This document shows, piece after piece, positions 1-8,264 of a stretch of 53,082 nt of DNA. Each line of letters opens with the position of its first letter. The first letter of the stretch is position 1. Position numbers and translations under genes: made by a program. Under the pieces are notes generated by a model. That model was not told the origin of the DNA, made no database searches, and saw only the letters and a program-made list of their open reading frames with translations. The DNA is from an uncultured bacterium (GTDB lineage Bacteria > Oederibacteriota > PGYV01 > Palsa-1178), in the NCBI GenBank assembly GCA_937889595.1, contig CALAOR010000065.1:1-53082 (forward strand). Reading direction: 5' to 3'.

Positions 1-1573
1 ACTTCACAACCGCCGCCTTCATAAACCCTGACGCGTGTTCCCCTCGGCTTGTTGATGCCTCTATCCTGTATATGAAAACGCCGGATGCAACGGGCTTTAC
101 AGCCCTGTTTTTTCCGTCCCAGTAGAAGCTGTTATATCCTGCTTTACCGGCTAAATCTTCCTGCCACCTTACAATTTCCCCTGATACGTCAAATATTCTT
201 ATCTTAACATCCGCATCCACCGAAAGTTTATAAACTATCTGCGTGTCTTTTATAAAAGGATTGGGGAAATTTCCCTTTAAATCGAGTATAAGCGGAAGCG
301 GGGTGGGTGTAAAAGTCGGGGTTATAGTCGGCGTGGGAGTTATAGTTGAAGTATCGGTTATGGTATTAGTCACAGTATATGTGGGCGTATTTGTAAAAGA
401 CGGGGTTATGGTTGGAGTCGATGTCTTTGTCGAAGTCTCAGTCGGGGTAGCAGTCATGGTATATGTGGGCGTGGTTGTAAAAGTAGGAGTACTTGTAAAG
501 GAAGGGGTTGCCGTGTACGTAACCGTGATAGTAGGCGTCGGGGTATGCGTCAAAGTTTCCGTTAAAGTCGGGGTTATAGTATAGGTGGAGGTAAAGGTAC
601 ATGTCTGCGTTGATGTGGGCGAATACGTGAAAGTTTCCGTTATGGTAAAAGTCGGGGTATATGTTGCTGTGCATGATATGGTTTTTGTCGCGGTCGGGGT
701 TGTAAGCAGTGCTTCCTGATTTAACCCGTAATAAGTCAAAAATGTTATGCTCTGCCCGGGATTAAGCAGGAAACCATTTGATGTTGTATCCCCGTTACAC
801 CACCATAGCACCACCGCGCTGTCATTGTTTATCGCGCCGGGCGCGGCAGTATTCCACTGTATATTTCCGTTTACATTGTACCAGTATGCGATCTCCATGA
901 TATCCGGTTCGACAGCCGGCTCTCCATATGCGTTATTTTTTGTATATCCCCGGCCTACAAGCGAAGGGGTTCCCAGCGTAGGGGCCACATCATAGTCCCA
1001 CCAGTTGGCCTTAATTTGCCCCAGGGATTTTAGATATATGGTATTAGACGTAATAATATTAAATCCGTTATCCACCGATATGTTCGCGCCGTCATTGGTT
1101 ATTACCATAGTATCAAGTTCCAGCCTTAAAGCCACATAGTGCGGGACCGAATCGGAATTTTTCAGCGTATATTTATATTTTGCCGTGTCCGGCAAGACGC
1201 CTGTCGCAGGATTATTTACAAGTTCCCAGTCGCATATAATATCTATACCGGCGGTTCTTTTTGTGCCTGTGACAGTATTGCCTGTCGGGAAAAGCGAGGA
1301 TATCTTAGTAAGGCTGGCATCATGTATGTTGTAAAACGATCCGTCAACCTTTATGATTACGCGCGTAGTACTGTGACCGTCAGTCCAAATTGCGGGAAAC
1401 AACATGATATTGGAAGGGGACGGGCTGTACGAAGAAGAAGTAAACATGACAAAATCAAATGTAATATCGTCAATATCCACATCAAGAAATGAGTTTGTCA
1501 ATGCCATAGCGGAAATCATGCATGTTGCGGCCATAGCCATGATTAAAACCGCTGTCCTTATTAATCCGCGCAT
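1..1573 (-). CDS. Secreted Thr-rich stalk protein with C-terminal FlgD-like Ig domain (copy 1)
   Basis: All 524 codons are present; only the last two bases of the stop fall off the left edge (position 1 supplies its T). The product starts with a signal peptide (MRGLIRTAVLIMAMAATCM), then about 270 residues of an unrecognised beta-rich ectodomain, then a long run of dipeptides with Thr at every second position (roughly bases 290-700), and ends in an NFPNPF...YKLS...VKIRIFDVSGE...YNSFYWDGKN domain of the FlgD-Ig/type A sorting-like kind. It is a full-length tandem paralogue of the next gene. Likely role, by inference: an exported surface protein whose Thr stalk could be O-glycosylated. The ATG is preceded by AAAGGAGAAATA. 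Confidence 0.8.
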   Translation of the reverse strand, partial: MRGLIRTAVLIMAMAATCMISAMALTNSFLDVDIDDITFDFVMFTSSSYSPSPSNIMLFPAIWTDGHSTTRVIIKVDGSFYNIHDASLTKISSLFPTGNTVTGTKRTAGIDIICDWELVNNPATGVLPDTAKYKYTLKNSDSVPHYVALRLELDTMVITNDGANISVDNGFNIITSNTIYLKSLGQIKANWWDYDVAPTLGTPSLVGRGYTKNNAYGEPAVEPDIMEIAYWYNVNGNIQWNTAAPGAINNDSAVVLWWCNGDTTSNGFLLNPGQSITFLTYYGLNQEALLTTPTATKTISCTATYTPTFTITETFTYSPTSTQTCTFTSTYTITPTLTETLTHTPTPTITVTYTATPSFTSTPTFTTTPTYTMTATPTETSTKTSTPTITPSFTNTPTYTVTNTITDTSTITPTPTITPTFTPTPLPLILDLKGNFPNPFIKDTQIVYKLSVDADVKIRIFDVSGEIVRWQEDLAGKAGYNSFYWDGKNRAVKPVASGVFIYRIEASTSRGEHASGFMKAAVVK

Positions 1574-1600
1574 TATTTCTCCTTTAAATCCCACACCCTA

Positions 1601-1629
1601 ATAATACCATATTATTTTTAAATATTCAC
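1601..1629 (-). promoter_or_regulatory. Promoter of Thr-rich protein copy 1
   Basis: On the minus strand, GTGAAT (-35) and TATTAT (-10) are separated by 17 nt, about 30 nt upstream of the ATG. The neighbouring paralogue has TTGAAT-17-TATTAT in the same place, so the promoter appears to have been duplicated with the gene. Confidence 0.5.
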
Positions 1630-1660
1630 CAAAATCAACAAAACCATCCGCGAGTCCCTC

Positions 1661-3235
1661 CTATTTTACGCACGCAGCCTTTAAAGTACCTGATGCGTGT
1701 TCCCCGCGGTTGGTTGACGCCTCGACCCTGTATATATAAACATCCGATGCCACTGGTTTTGCGCGCCAGTTTTTTCCGTCCCAGTAGAAACTGTTATACC
1801 CTGCTTTGCCTGCTATGTCTTCCTGATGCCTTACTACCTCTCCTGATACGTCAAATATTTTTATCTTCACATCCGCGTCCACAGATAGTTTGTAAACTAT
1901 CTGTGTGTCTATAGTAAATGGATTTGGGAAATTGCCTTTAAGTTCAAGTAAAAGCGGAATCGGCGTGGGCGTATAGGTCGGGGTTATTGTGGGAGTGGCT
2001 GTCATGGTTGAAGTCTCGGTCACAGTATCTGTCACCGTGAACGTGGGCGTGTCCGTAAAAGTATCTGTGACCGTAAACGTAGGTGTCACAGTGGGCGTAT
2101 CAGAATAGGTGGATGTTTCCGTGATGGTCGGCGTGACCGATGATGTCTGAGTGATGGTGGGAGTATCAGTAACGGTATGCGTCTGTGTTATTGTAGGAGA
2201 GTCGGTATGGGTTTCAGTTATAGTATGGGTTTCCGTTATGGAATAAGTCGGCGTTATGGTACAGCTTGGGGTTTGGGTCCGCGTATAAGTCCGGGTAAAT
2301 GTGGAAGTGACCGTCCTCGTTGCCGTCGGGGTTGTTAGCACAGGTTCTGAGTTGAGCCCGTAATAGGTCAGAAAAGTCCTGCTTTCACCGGGATTAAGCA
2401 CAAACCCGCTTGAATTATCGTCGCCGTTGCACCACCACAGGACCACGGCGCTGTCCATAGGCTCGGGGGTTTCGCCTGGCGTCGGCCCGGGAGGTATGGT
2501 AATGCCCGGCGTTGACAGGCTCCATTGCGTATCCCCGTTCACATCCACCCAGTTTGCCACCTCCATAATGTCAGGCTCGACAGCAGCTTCACCATATATA
2601 TTATTTTTAAGATAACCTCTTCCCACGAGCCTTGCCAAAATAGGCAGCTGGTCATAATCCCACCAGTTTGAACTTATCTGGTTTAAGGATTTGTAATAAA
2701 TAGCATTTGATGTTATCACATTAAAACCGTTGTCAATCGAGATGTTTGTACCGTCATTATTTATGACCTTGGTGTCAAGCTCAAGCCGCAAAGCAACGCT
2801 GTGGGCCGTTAATGTATTGGAGTTGGTAAGTGTAAACCTGTATTTTACAGTATCCTGCCTCGGGGGTCCTGTAGCCGGATTCATGACAAGTTCCCACCTG
2901 GCAGTTACAACTATGTCCCCGATACTTTTTGTTCCTGTGATAAAATTACCCCCCGCGACAAGCGGAGATGAAGGCGTCAGATATGCCAGGTCATAGGGGA
3001 CATTATCGACTTTTACCACAGTGTGAGTCGACCAGATGTTGTTGGGAAAACCGTACAGCAGGTCGGCATTTGGCACGGAATAAAGCGGCGAAGTGCCTAT
3101 GACAAAAGCGAATGAAAAATCATCGACATTAAGTGCAATATATGTATCCTGCAATGTCATGTAGGCAAAAACTATATTAGGAGCGGTCAAAGCCAAAGCC
3201 AAAACTAAGACCGCCGCCCTAAAAAATCCGCGCAT
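1661..3235 (-). CDS. Secreted Thr-rich stalk protein with C-terminal FlgD-like Ig domain (copy 2)
   Basis: 524 residues: signal peptide (about 1-24), unrecognised ectodomain (about 25-300) with motifs shared with copy 1 (WWDYD, LVGRGY, YGEAAVEPDIMEVANW, VVLWWCNGD, FLTYYGLN), Thr/Pro stalk with Thr at alternate positions (about 301-427), and a FlgD-like Ig domain (about 428-524; NFPNPF, KIFDVSGEVV, FYWDGKN, VYIYRVE). The strict xT pattern predicts an extended chain with Thr on one face, a possible O-glycosylation or adhesion stalk. In other phyla this C-terminal domain type sits on exported proteins and can be a sorting signal; its role here is inference. AAAAGGAGATAGA precedes the ATG. Confidence 0.85.
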   Translation of the reverse strand: MRGFFRAAVLVLALALTAPNIVFAYMTLQDTYIALNVDDFSFAFVIGTSPLYSVPNADLLYGFPNNIWSTHTVVKVDNVPYDLAYLTPSSPLVAGGNFITGTKSIGDIVVTARWELVMNPATGPPRQDTVKYRFTLTNSNTLTAHSVALRLELDTKVINNDGTNISIDNGFNVITSNAIYYKSLNQISSNWWDYDQLPILARLVGRGYLKNNIYGEAAVEPDIMEVANWVDVNGDTQWSLSTPGITIPPGPTPGETPEPMDSAVVLWWCNGDDNSSGFVLNPGESRTFLTYYGLNSEPVLTTPTATRTVTSTFTRTYTRTQTPSCTITPTYSITETHTITETHTDSPTITQTHTVTDTPTITQTSSVTPTITETSTYSDTPTVTPTFTVTDTFTDTPTFTVTDTVTETSTMTATPTITPTYTPTPIPLLLELKGNFPNPFTIDTQIVYKLSVDADVKIKIFDVSGEVVRHQEDIAGKAGYNSFYWDGKNWRAKPVASDVYIYRVEASTNRGEHASGTLKAACVK

Positions 3236-3264
3236 TCTATCTCCTTTTCAAATCCCCCGGAACA

Positions 3265-3293
3265 ATAATACCATAATCCCTGCTGTAATTCAA
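3265..3293 (-). promoter_or_regulatory. Promoter of Thr-rich protein copy 2
   Basis: TTGAAT and TATTAT with a 17-nt spacer on the minus strand, about 30 nt upstream of the ATG at 3235. Same arrangement as at 1601-1629. Confidence 0.6.
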
Positions 3294-3345
3294 ATGATGC
3301 TTTAGGAAACCATCTATATCCATGAAATTCTTTTCCGACAGTATC

Positions 3346-3552
3346 TATATACAACCACTATTGTGATTTTACAAATAGAACAAATATGTTTATATGTGTT
3401 TTTTAGAACTCGTAGAGAGGGGGCTTGTCCCCCTCTAAAATGCTGGCCCCAGTTATCCGCCCAGCCCAGATTGAGAAGGGGACGAGCCCCTTCTCTACGA
3501 AAATTGTTTTGTTTATAACTATTGTGTTTAGTTACAATAGTGGTTGTATATA
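3346..3552. mobile_element. MITE-like palindromic element (GTAGAGAGGGGG family, copy 1)
   Basis: Perfect 19-bp terminal inverted repeats (TATATACAACCACTATTGT at 3346-3364; its complement at 3534-3552) enclose a second palindrome with 26-bp imperfect arms (3411-3436 and 3474-3499), each arm itself a hairpin of the type AGAGGGGG-cttgt-CCCCCTCT. No coding capacity. It begins 30 bp after the stop of the import operon. Related cores occur at 27126, 39775 and 48282. Confidence 0.7.
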
Positions 3553-3582
3553 AATAATCGCCAAATTCCGGCGGGTAAACGG

Positions 3583-3948
3583 TTATTTTTTCCTTCTCGT
3601 GAAATATACCGCTCCAAAAAGTATGATTAAAACCGCGAGAATTATCATGTTATAAAATTTCTGTTGTTTTATTTCCGCTTCCAGGTCCGACATTTTGGAG
3701 ATCACGGAGTCCATTACCTCGTTTTCGAGGTCGGACTTTGCTGCAAGCCCTTTCAAATCCGCTGTACTTACCTTTTTCTCAGGCGCGCGCTTTATTATGA
3801 AAACCGGCGTTTCAGCCGGCTGTTTGAAATCATCCTCGCCCTCGACCACAACCTTCATCGGAGCGGGTTTTTCGTCCGCCGCTGCCAGGGCCCCACAAAA
3901 TAAAGCCGCTGCCGTTAAAACCAGGAACAATACCGCTGTTTTTCTCAT
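3583..3948 (-). CDS. Small exported coiled-coil protein with C-terminal membrane anchor; last gene of the import operon
   Basis: 121 residues, family not recognised. Order: signal peptide (MRKTAVLFLVLTAAALFCGALAAA), a charged, Pro-containing segment (about 25-60), a predicted coiled coil (about 65-93; LAAKSDLENEVMDSVISKMSDLEAEIKQQ), one membrane helix (NMIILAVLIILFGAVYF) and a basic tail RRKK. It should therefore be a periplasmic protein anchored at its C terminus. I chose this ATG, not an upstream one at 4035, because GGAGG lies 5 nt before it and a signal peptide follows. It starts 28 bp after the permease stop, so it is probably co-transcribed; it may be an accessory subunit of the transporter, which is inference. 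Confidence 0.75.
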   Translation of the reverse strand: MRKTAVLFLVLTAAALFCGALAAADEKPAPMKVVVEGEDDFKQPAETPVFIIKRAPEKKVSTADLKGLAAKSDLENEVMDSVISKMSDLEAEIKQQKFYNMIILAVLIILFGAVYFTRRKK

Positions 3949-3976
3949 TTCCGCCTCCAAAAAATAATTTTTATCC

Positions 3977-4762
3977 TCAATTCCTTTTCCCGGCAATAAA
4001 AGAAAGGCCGTAAAGCGCACAGTTAAAAAGCACAACTGTTGCCGACACAGGCAGATTAAAAATAAACGAAACAGCAGTCCCCGCAGCCGCGCCTGAAGCC
4101 CCGATGATGACGGTCAGGACCATGAATATCTTAAGGTCATTTGTAAGGGAGCGGGCGATAGCCGGCGGTATGATGACAAGAGCAAAAAGCATGAGCCCTC
4201 CTATTATGTTTAAATTCACAGCGATAACCGCGCCGGACAGGATCATGATGCTGTAAAATATGAACTTGTCGTTGATCCCGTTGGCCGCGGCCATTTCCCT
4301 GTTAAAAAGCACGGCTGAAACCTGCCTGTAAAAGATCACCGTAAATAAGGCCGTGACAACCAGGGACGCAGTCATAAATATTATATCCTTAAAATCCGCC
4401 AAAAAAACACTTCCCCATAAGTATCCCGAGGCGTTCTGCATGCCTCCGGGCATTATCCCCGCGCCCATAAAAGCCAGCCCCATGGCAAGGGAAAAAATAA
4501 TGCCCAGCGATATGTTCGTTTTTGTGCCTGATCTGTCGGCAGCCGGGCCGGCGGTGATTGCTGTAAGTATGGAAAGTATGAAGGCGCCGGACTTACCCGG
4601 CAGGCCGAATATGACCGCCCATATGCCGCCCGCCATGGCAGCGTGGGCTATGGCAACGCCGATAAACGGGATGTTCAGGAGAAAAACAAAAACCCCTATC
4701 AAACCGCACTGCGCGCCGGCCAGGGCCATGACGCTTATTGCTTTTACGGAAAATTCATCCAT
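3977..4762 (-). CDS. ABC-3 family (ZnuB/TroC-type) transporter permease
   Basis: 261 residues, about eight hydrophobic segments, with the ABC-3 pattern near the N terminus (GLIGVFVFLLNIPFIGVAIAHAAMAG) and the conserved segment NIIGGLMLFALVIIPPAIARSL in the second half. Members form the inner-membrane channel for Zn, Mn or Fe import with a TroA-fold binding protein and a ZnuC-type ATPase; both partners are the next genes upstream. It overlaps the ATPase gene by 8 bp, which implies translational coupling. The substrate is not certain because the binding protein here is atypical. Confidence 0.85.
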   Translation of the reverse strand: MDEFSVKAISVMALAGAQCGLIGVFVFLLNIPFIGVAIAHAAMAGGIWAVIFGLPGKSGAFILSILTAITAGPAADRSGTKTNISLGIIFSLAMGLAFMGAGIMPGGMQNASGYLWGSVFLADFKDIIFMTASLVVTALFTVIFYRQVSAVLFNREMAAANGINDKFIFYSIMILSGAVIAVNLNIIGGLMLFALVIIPPAIARSLTNDLKIFMVLTVIIGASGAAAGTAVSFIFNLPVSATVVLFNCALYGLSFIAGKRN

Positions 4763-5453
4763 AAATTATTCTCTCTATATTTTTGTTTTTTAATATTTTA
4801 TTTTTTGGCCCGTCCATGATTATTTCCCCGTCTTTCATGACCACTATCCTCAGGCAGCTTTTGGGTATATGCCCCGTCAGGTGTGTCACGTATATTACGG
4901 TAAGGTTAAGCCTGCTTTTGAGTTTTTCAACAAGCGCGATGAAATTCCTGTACGCGCTTATGTCCAGGTTCAGGTTTGGCTCGTCTAAAAGAAGCAGTTC
5001 CGGTTCCCGGGAAAGCGCCATGGCAAGCATGACTTTTTGTTTTTCCCCGCCCGAAAGCGATCCAAAAGGCCTGTCAACTGTGTTTTCCAGCTTCATTTCA
5101 CGTGCCCATATGGCTGCCTGCTTCCTGTTCTTTCCCATGGCGATCACATCGCCGGACGTTATGGGAAAATCATTTTCAGACGAAAAATACTGGGGCACAT
5201 ATCCGGTTTTCAGCCGCATTGCCCGTATTGCAGCGCCGGTCAAGGCGGTCCCCGCTATTTCTACGCTGCCGGAAGCCGGCTTCGTGATCCCGAGTATGGA
5301 CTTAAGCACCGTTGTTTTGCCGGAACCGTTCCTGCCCAGCAGGGTTATGAATTCACCTTTTTTTACCTTTAAAGACAAATTATTTAATATGGCGGTTTTC
5401 CCGGCTTTGATCGTGAGGTTTTTAATTTCGATCTCCAAACCATTTGTTTCCAC
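4755..5453 (-). CDS. ABC transporter ATPase (ZnuC-type) of the import operon
   Basis: 232 residues. Walker A GRNGSGKTT (40-48), Q-loop near VPQYF (86-90), signature LSGGE (133-137), Walker B LLLLDEP (153-159) and a switch His in YVTHLTG. It energises the ABC-3 permease from the cytoplasm. The start is a GTG placed 1 nt after the binding-protein stop codon, with GGGGAATAAA in front of it; an in-frame TTG five codons on is the alternative. Gene order binding protein, ATPase, permease is the usual one for metal importers. Confidence 0.88.
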   Translation of the reverse strand: METNGLEIEIKNLTIKAGKTAILNNLSLKVKKGEFITLLGRNGSGKTTVLKSILGITKPASGSVEIAGTALTGAAIRAMRLKTGYVPQYFSSENDFPITSGDVIAMGKNRKQAAIWAREMKLENTVDRPFGSLSGGEKQKVMLAMALSREPELLLLDEPNLNLDISAYRNFIALVEKLKSRLNLTVIYVTHLTGHIPKSCLRIVVMKDGEIIMDGPKNKILKNKNIERIIYG

Positions 5454-5454
5454 T

Positions 5455-6267
5455 TTATTCCCCTAAAGCGTTTTTTAACCGGCTTAAATTATATTCCCAC
5501 AGGTTCATGAACATGCTTGCGCTGCCGGATTCTCCCGGAAAAACTATAAAGACCGCTTTTTTGACCTTCAGACTTTTATTAAGTATGTCCGCGGTTGAAT
5601 CATGGGTGCCTGTCATGTTGCTTATTATAAGCGATACGTGTTTCGATTTTGTCGCGGCCAGCAGGCCTCTTAAGTCCGCCGGTTTCAGGCTTTCCGGACC
5701 GCCAAAAGTCCCGGCAACATTGAGCCCCATGTACCGGGCTGATACCACCTGAAAACCGCTGGCAAGGACATATATATTTTTTTTCCTTACTTTCTGGATG
5801 TAGTCCATGTCATTGATAACCGAGCCCCTTATTTCGTTTATCCTGGAATTGATGCCGGATGAAAACTGCCCGGATAGTCCTGGAAAATATTTTTCCAGTA
5901 CAGCAGCCGTCTCCTCAAGCCCGCGAAAATAATTCTCTGGTATGGTCATGTCATCGGTCCTTATGGTATCAACCGCTATCTTTGGATTTATTTTCAACGC
6001 CTTCCCGGCCAGAGTCTGCTGGAACGGCTGTATCAAAAAAACCTCTGCTGACAATATCTTGGCCGCATCCTCCGGCCTTAGATCAAAACTTCCGGGACAA
6101 ACATCGGACGGGACCAAAACAGCCGCGTCCAGGCCCCCGCAGTCTTTGACCAGCGACAGCAGTATTGTGCTCCCGCACAGGACTTTTTTCGCGCTGGTTG
6201 CGGTCCTGGTGCAGCCAAAGACAAACAGCGTTGCGACGAGTATTATTATTAAAAGTGTTTTTTTCAT
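5455..6267 (-). CDS. TroA-like substrate-binding lipoprotein with non-canonical ligand positions
   Basis: 270 residues; lipoprotein signal with lipobox VFGC (Cys19), then a TroA/ZnuA-type fold: ILLSLVKDCGG, VPSDVCPGSFDLRPEDAAKI (about 52-71), a long helix (about 140-160), ASGFQVVSARYMGLNVAGTFGG (about 169-190) and LIISNMTGTHDSTADIL. In Zn/Mn binders the second segment normally reads like DPHxYEPxP, with His as ligand, and the later segment carries another His; here these are CPGSFDLRP and ASGFQ. The only His residues are 210 and 222. So fold and operon fit a metal-type importer, but the ligand may differ (for example Cys-bound metal, or a chelate). The operon context supports delivery from the TonB-dependent receptor. 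Confidence 0.8.
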   Translation of the reverse strand: MKKTLLIIILVATLFVFGCTRTATSAKKVLCGSTILLSLVKDCGGLDAAVLVPSDVCPGSFDLRPEDAAKILSAEVFLIQPFQQTLAGKALKINPKIAVDTIRTDDMTIPENYFRGLEETAAVLEKYFPGLSGQFSSGINSRINEIRGSVINDMDYIQKVRKKNIYVLASGFQVVSARYMGLNVAGTFGGPESLKPADLRGLLAATKSKHVSLIISNMTGTHDSTADILNKSLKVKKAVFIVFPGESGSASMFMNLWEYNLSRLKNALGE

Positions 6268-6313
6268 CTTAATCCTTTTTTGTTTTAGACTCTTTAGATT
6301 ATTGAGACTGCCT

Positions 6314-8206
6314 TTAAAGCCTTACCACCAGCCCGCCCTTTATCAAAAAACCGCTGACCGGATAACCTGTCTTAACCTCGTACTTATTATCCAGCATATT
6401 ATCTATATCCGCGTAAAAGGAAGTATCCGTGCCGAAAATCTCGTCCCTGTAATCAATTGACAAACTTAAAGTTATATAATCAGCAAGTTTTAACCGCCTG
6501 TTATCGGCGTCAAACCTGTCTTTTGCGAAATCCGCGCTTAATTTTATTCCTGACTTTTTCATGATCTGTGCTTTTATGTACGCTGTTCCGCTTAGATAAG
6601 CCATATTGGCCGTCTTTTCGCGCGGGTCAACATAGGTCCCGGAAAGCCCGGCCTTGAATATATCGAGGAACTTGCCCGACAGGTCGGCTTCCACACCCCT
6701 CATCAGTATGAACCCGGAGTTCTTTAATTTCATGTCAACAGGGTCCACCTGCATTATGTTGCTTCCTTCTGTCTGATAAAGCGCGATATTATAAGTGATG
6801 CTTTCGAATATTGTCTGCGTGGCGCCTATCTCGTACTCCCAGAATTCTTCGGGGCTTAACTTATCATACGAGCTAAACATCCATTCTCCCATGGCAGGCG
6901 TCTTAAATCCTTTTGAAACATTCACATAAAATGACTGCTGGTCAAAAAGGGATATCTTAAATCCGGCCTGCGGTACGGGAACGCTTCCCCATACGCTGTT
7001 AAATTCATAGCGCAGCCCGGCTGATATGCCAAATATCCCGATTGCCTGGCTCATCAAAAAATACGGGGCATAATCATTTTCATTCCAGCTTTTGTCAAAA
7101 GCAACAGGCGATACGGACGAATAATTCCCGCCGAAATACTGCCAGTCAAAGCCGGCCTTGGTGGAGTTTCCCGGAAATATAACCCACTCGTTCATTATTC
7201 TCAAACCGTTGTTTTCATACTGGCTGTACTCGCCGGGCACAAATATGAACGAGTTACCTGGCTGGGGCAGTGCGTTAAGCAGAAATTTATTGGAGCCTGA
7301 GTCGGTAAAGAATATTGTGGAACCGGTATAATCGGTAAGCTTATAATCAAGCCTGAAATCCCCGTCCCGCTGTATTGTCTGCGAAGCCTCGGCCTCCCTC
7401 GGCCAGTCATATCCGAGAGGCCCCGGATTAAATGTCCTGTCATAGGCATAATCAATATTTATCGAGGCTGTCAGGTTCTTTTCCAGTTCATAACCCCCGT
7501 GAGTATGGAAGTTTTCCAGGTATGAATCCGAGTTGGGCCTTGAGCCCGCGGTTGAACTGTACCCGGCCGAAACATTCATGTCAAGTTCCTCTTTTTTTAT
7601 GACAACGTCCGCAAATTGATTCTGCGTGTAATGGCTTCCTATCATGGTGCCCAATGTGTAGGAGCCGCCTTCAAGTTCCCTTTTTTTTGTTGTAATATTT
7701 ATGACTCCAGCGGCAGCCTGGTTCCCGTAAAGCACGCCTCCCGGCCCTTTTATGACTTCGATGGATTCTATGGAATCCAGGGCCAAGGTGTCAAAAAGCG
7801 GATGGCGGTATATGCCCATGGACTGCGGCCTGCCGTCTATGACCGTTAAGATCCCCGAGTTCGGGGTTTCACCCAGGCCGCGTATCTTCAGGACCGACGG
7901 GGTGAACATGCCTGACCCATAAGAAACTATTTCCGATTTGTTATAGTAAATGCCCGGCACCTCGCCGAGTATGTCCGCAACGGTCATCGCGGAATTATCG
8001 GTAATGGCGGAATTCTTAAAAGTTGCCGTTGACTGCGACAGGTCATTTAAACCCGTGGAAAAACTTTCATCTTCGTCCTCCACCATGATTGCGCCCAGGT
8101 CAACACCCGGCGTTTCATCCCCCGCGCCTGTAAAAATTCCGGGTGTCTCGGCTTTTATGATCACACAAAAAACCATTAGCAGTACGGCAAAAATTATTTT
8201 TTTCAT
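6314..8206 (-). CDS. TonB-dependent outer-membrane receptor
   Basis: 630 residues: signal peptide (about 1-19), a possible TonB box around DLGAIMVEDED, a plug domain (about 60-175; MTVADILGEVPGIYY, VLKIRGLGETPNSGILTVIDGRP, IESIEVIKGPGGVLYGNQAAAGVINITTKK), then a 22-strand-type barrel with alternating aromatic strands, ending FLIKGGLVVRL. This family takes up metal chelates, cobalamin and similar ligands through the outer membrane using TonB. It lies between tonB and the TroA-like gene, which marks it as the outer-membrane step of the same import route. The final residue is Leu, not the usual Phe/Tyr/Trp. The ligand cannot be told from sequence alone. Confidence 0.9.
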   Translation of the reverse strand: MKKIIFAVLLMVFCVIIKAETPGIFTGAGDETPGVDLGAIMVEDEDESFSTGLNDLSQSTATFKNSAITDNSAMTVADILGEVPGIYYNKSEIVSYGSGMFTPSVLKIRGLGETPNSGILTVIDGRPQSMGIYRHPLFDTLALDSIESIEVIKGPGGVLYGNQAAAGVINITTKKRELEGGSYTLGTMIGSHYTQNQFADVVIKKEELDMNVSAGYSSTAGSRPNSDSYLENFHTHGGYELEKNLTASINIDYAYDRTFNPGPLGYDWPREAEASQTIQRDGDFRLDYKLTDYTGSTIFFTDSGSNKFLLNALPQPGNSFIFVPGEYSQYENNGLRIMNEWVIFPGNSTKAGFDWQYFGGNYSSVSPVAFDKSWNENDYAPYFLMSQAIGIFGISAGLRYEFNSVWGSVPVPQAGFKISLFDQQSFYVNVSKGFKTPAMGEWMFSSYDKLSPEEFWEYEIGATQTIFESITYNIALYQTEGSNIMQVDPVDMKLKNSGFILMRGVEADLSGKFLDIFKAGLSGTYVDPREKTANMAYLSGTAYIKAQIMKKSGIKLSADFAKDRFDADNRRLKLADYITLSLSIDYRDEIFGTDTSFYADIDNMLDNKYEVKTGYPVSGFLIKGGLVVRL

Positions 8207-8264
8207 ATTTCCTCCGGCTGTTTTTATTGCGGGGTCCCTGGCTTGCCCCTCCGCTGATTTTATA

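Noticed and set aside
243-584. Plus-strand frame of 113 codons rich in Val-Gly dipeptides
   Set aside because: It is the complement of the Thr-dipeptide stalk codons of the minus-strand gene; the periodicity explains it and there is no ribosome site.
1-1573. Truncated or broken copy of the Thr-rich gene (pseudogene)
   Set aside because: The frame is open for 524 codons, the same length as its neighbour; only the window edge cuts the stop codon.
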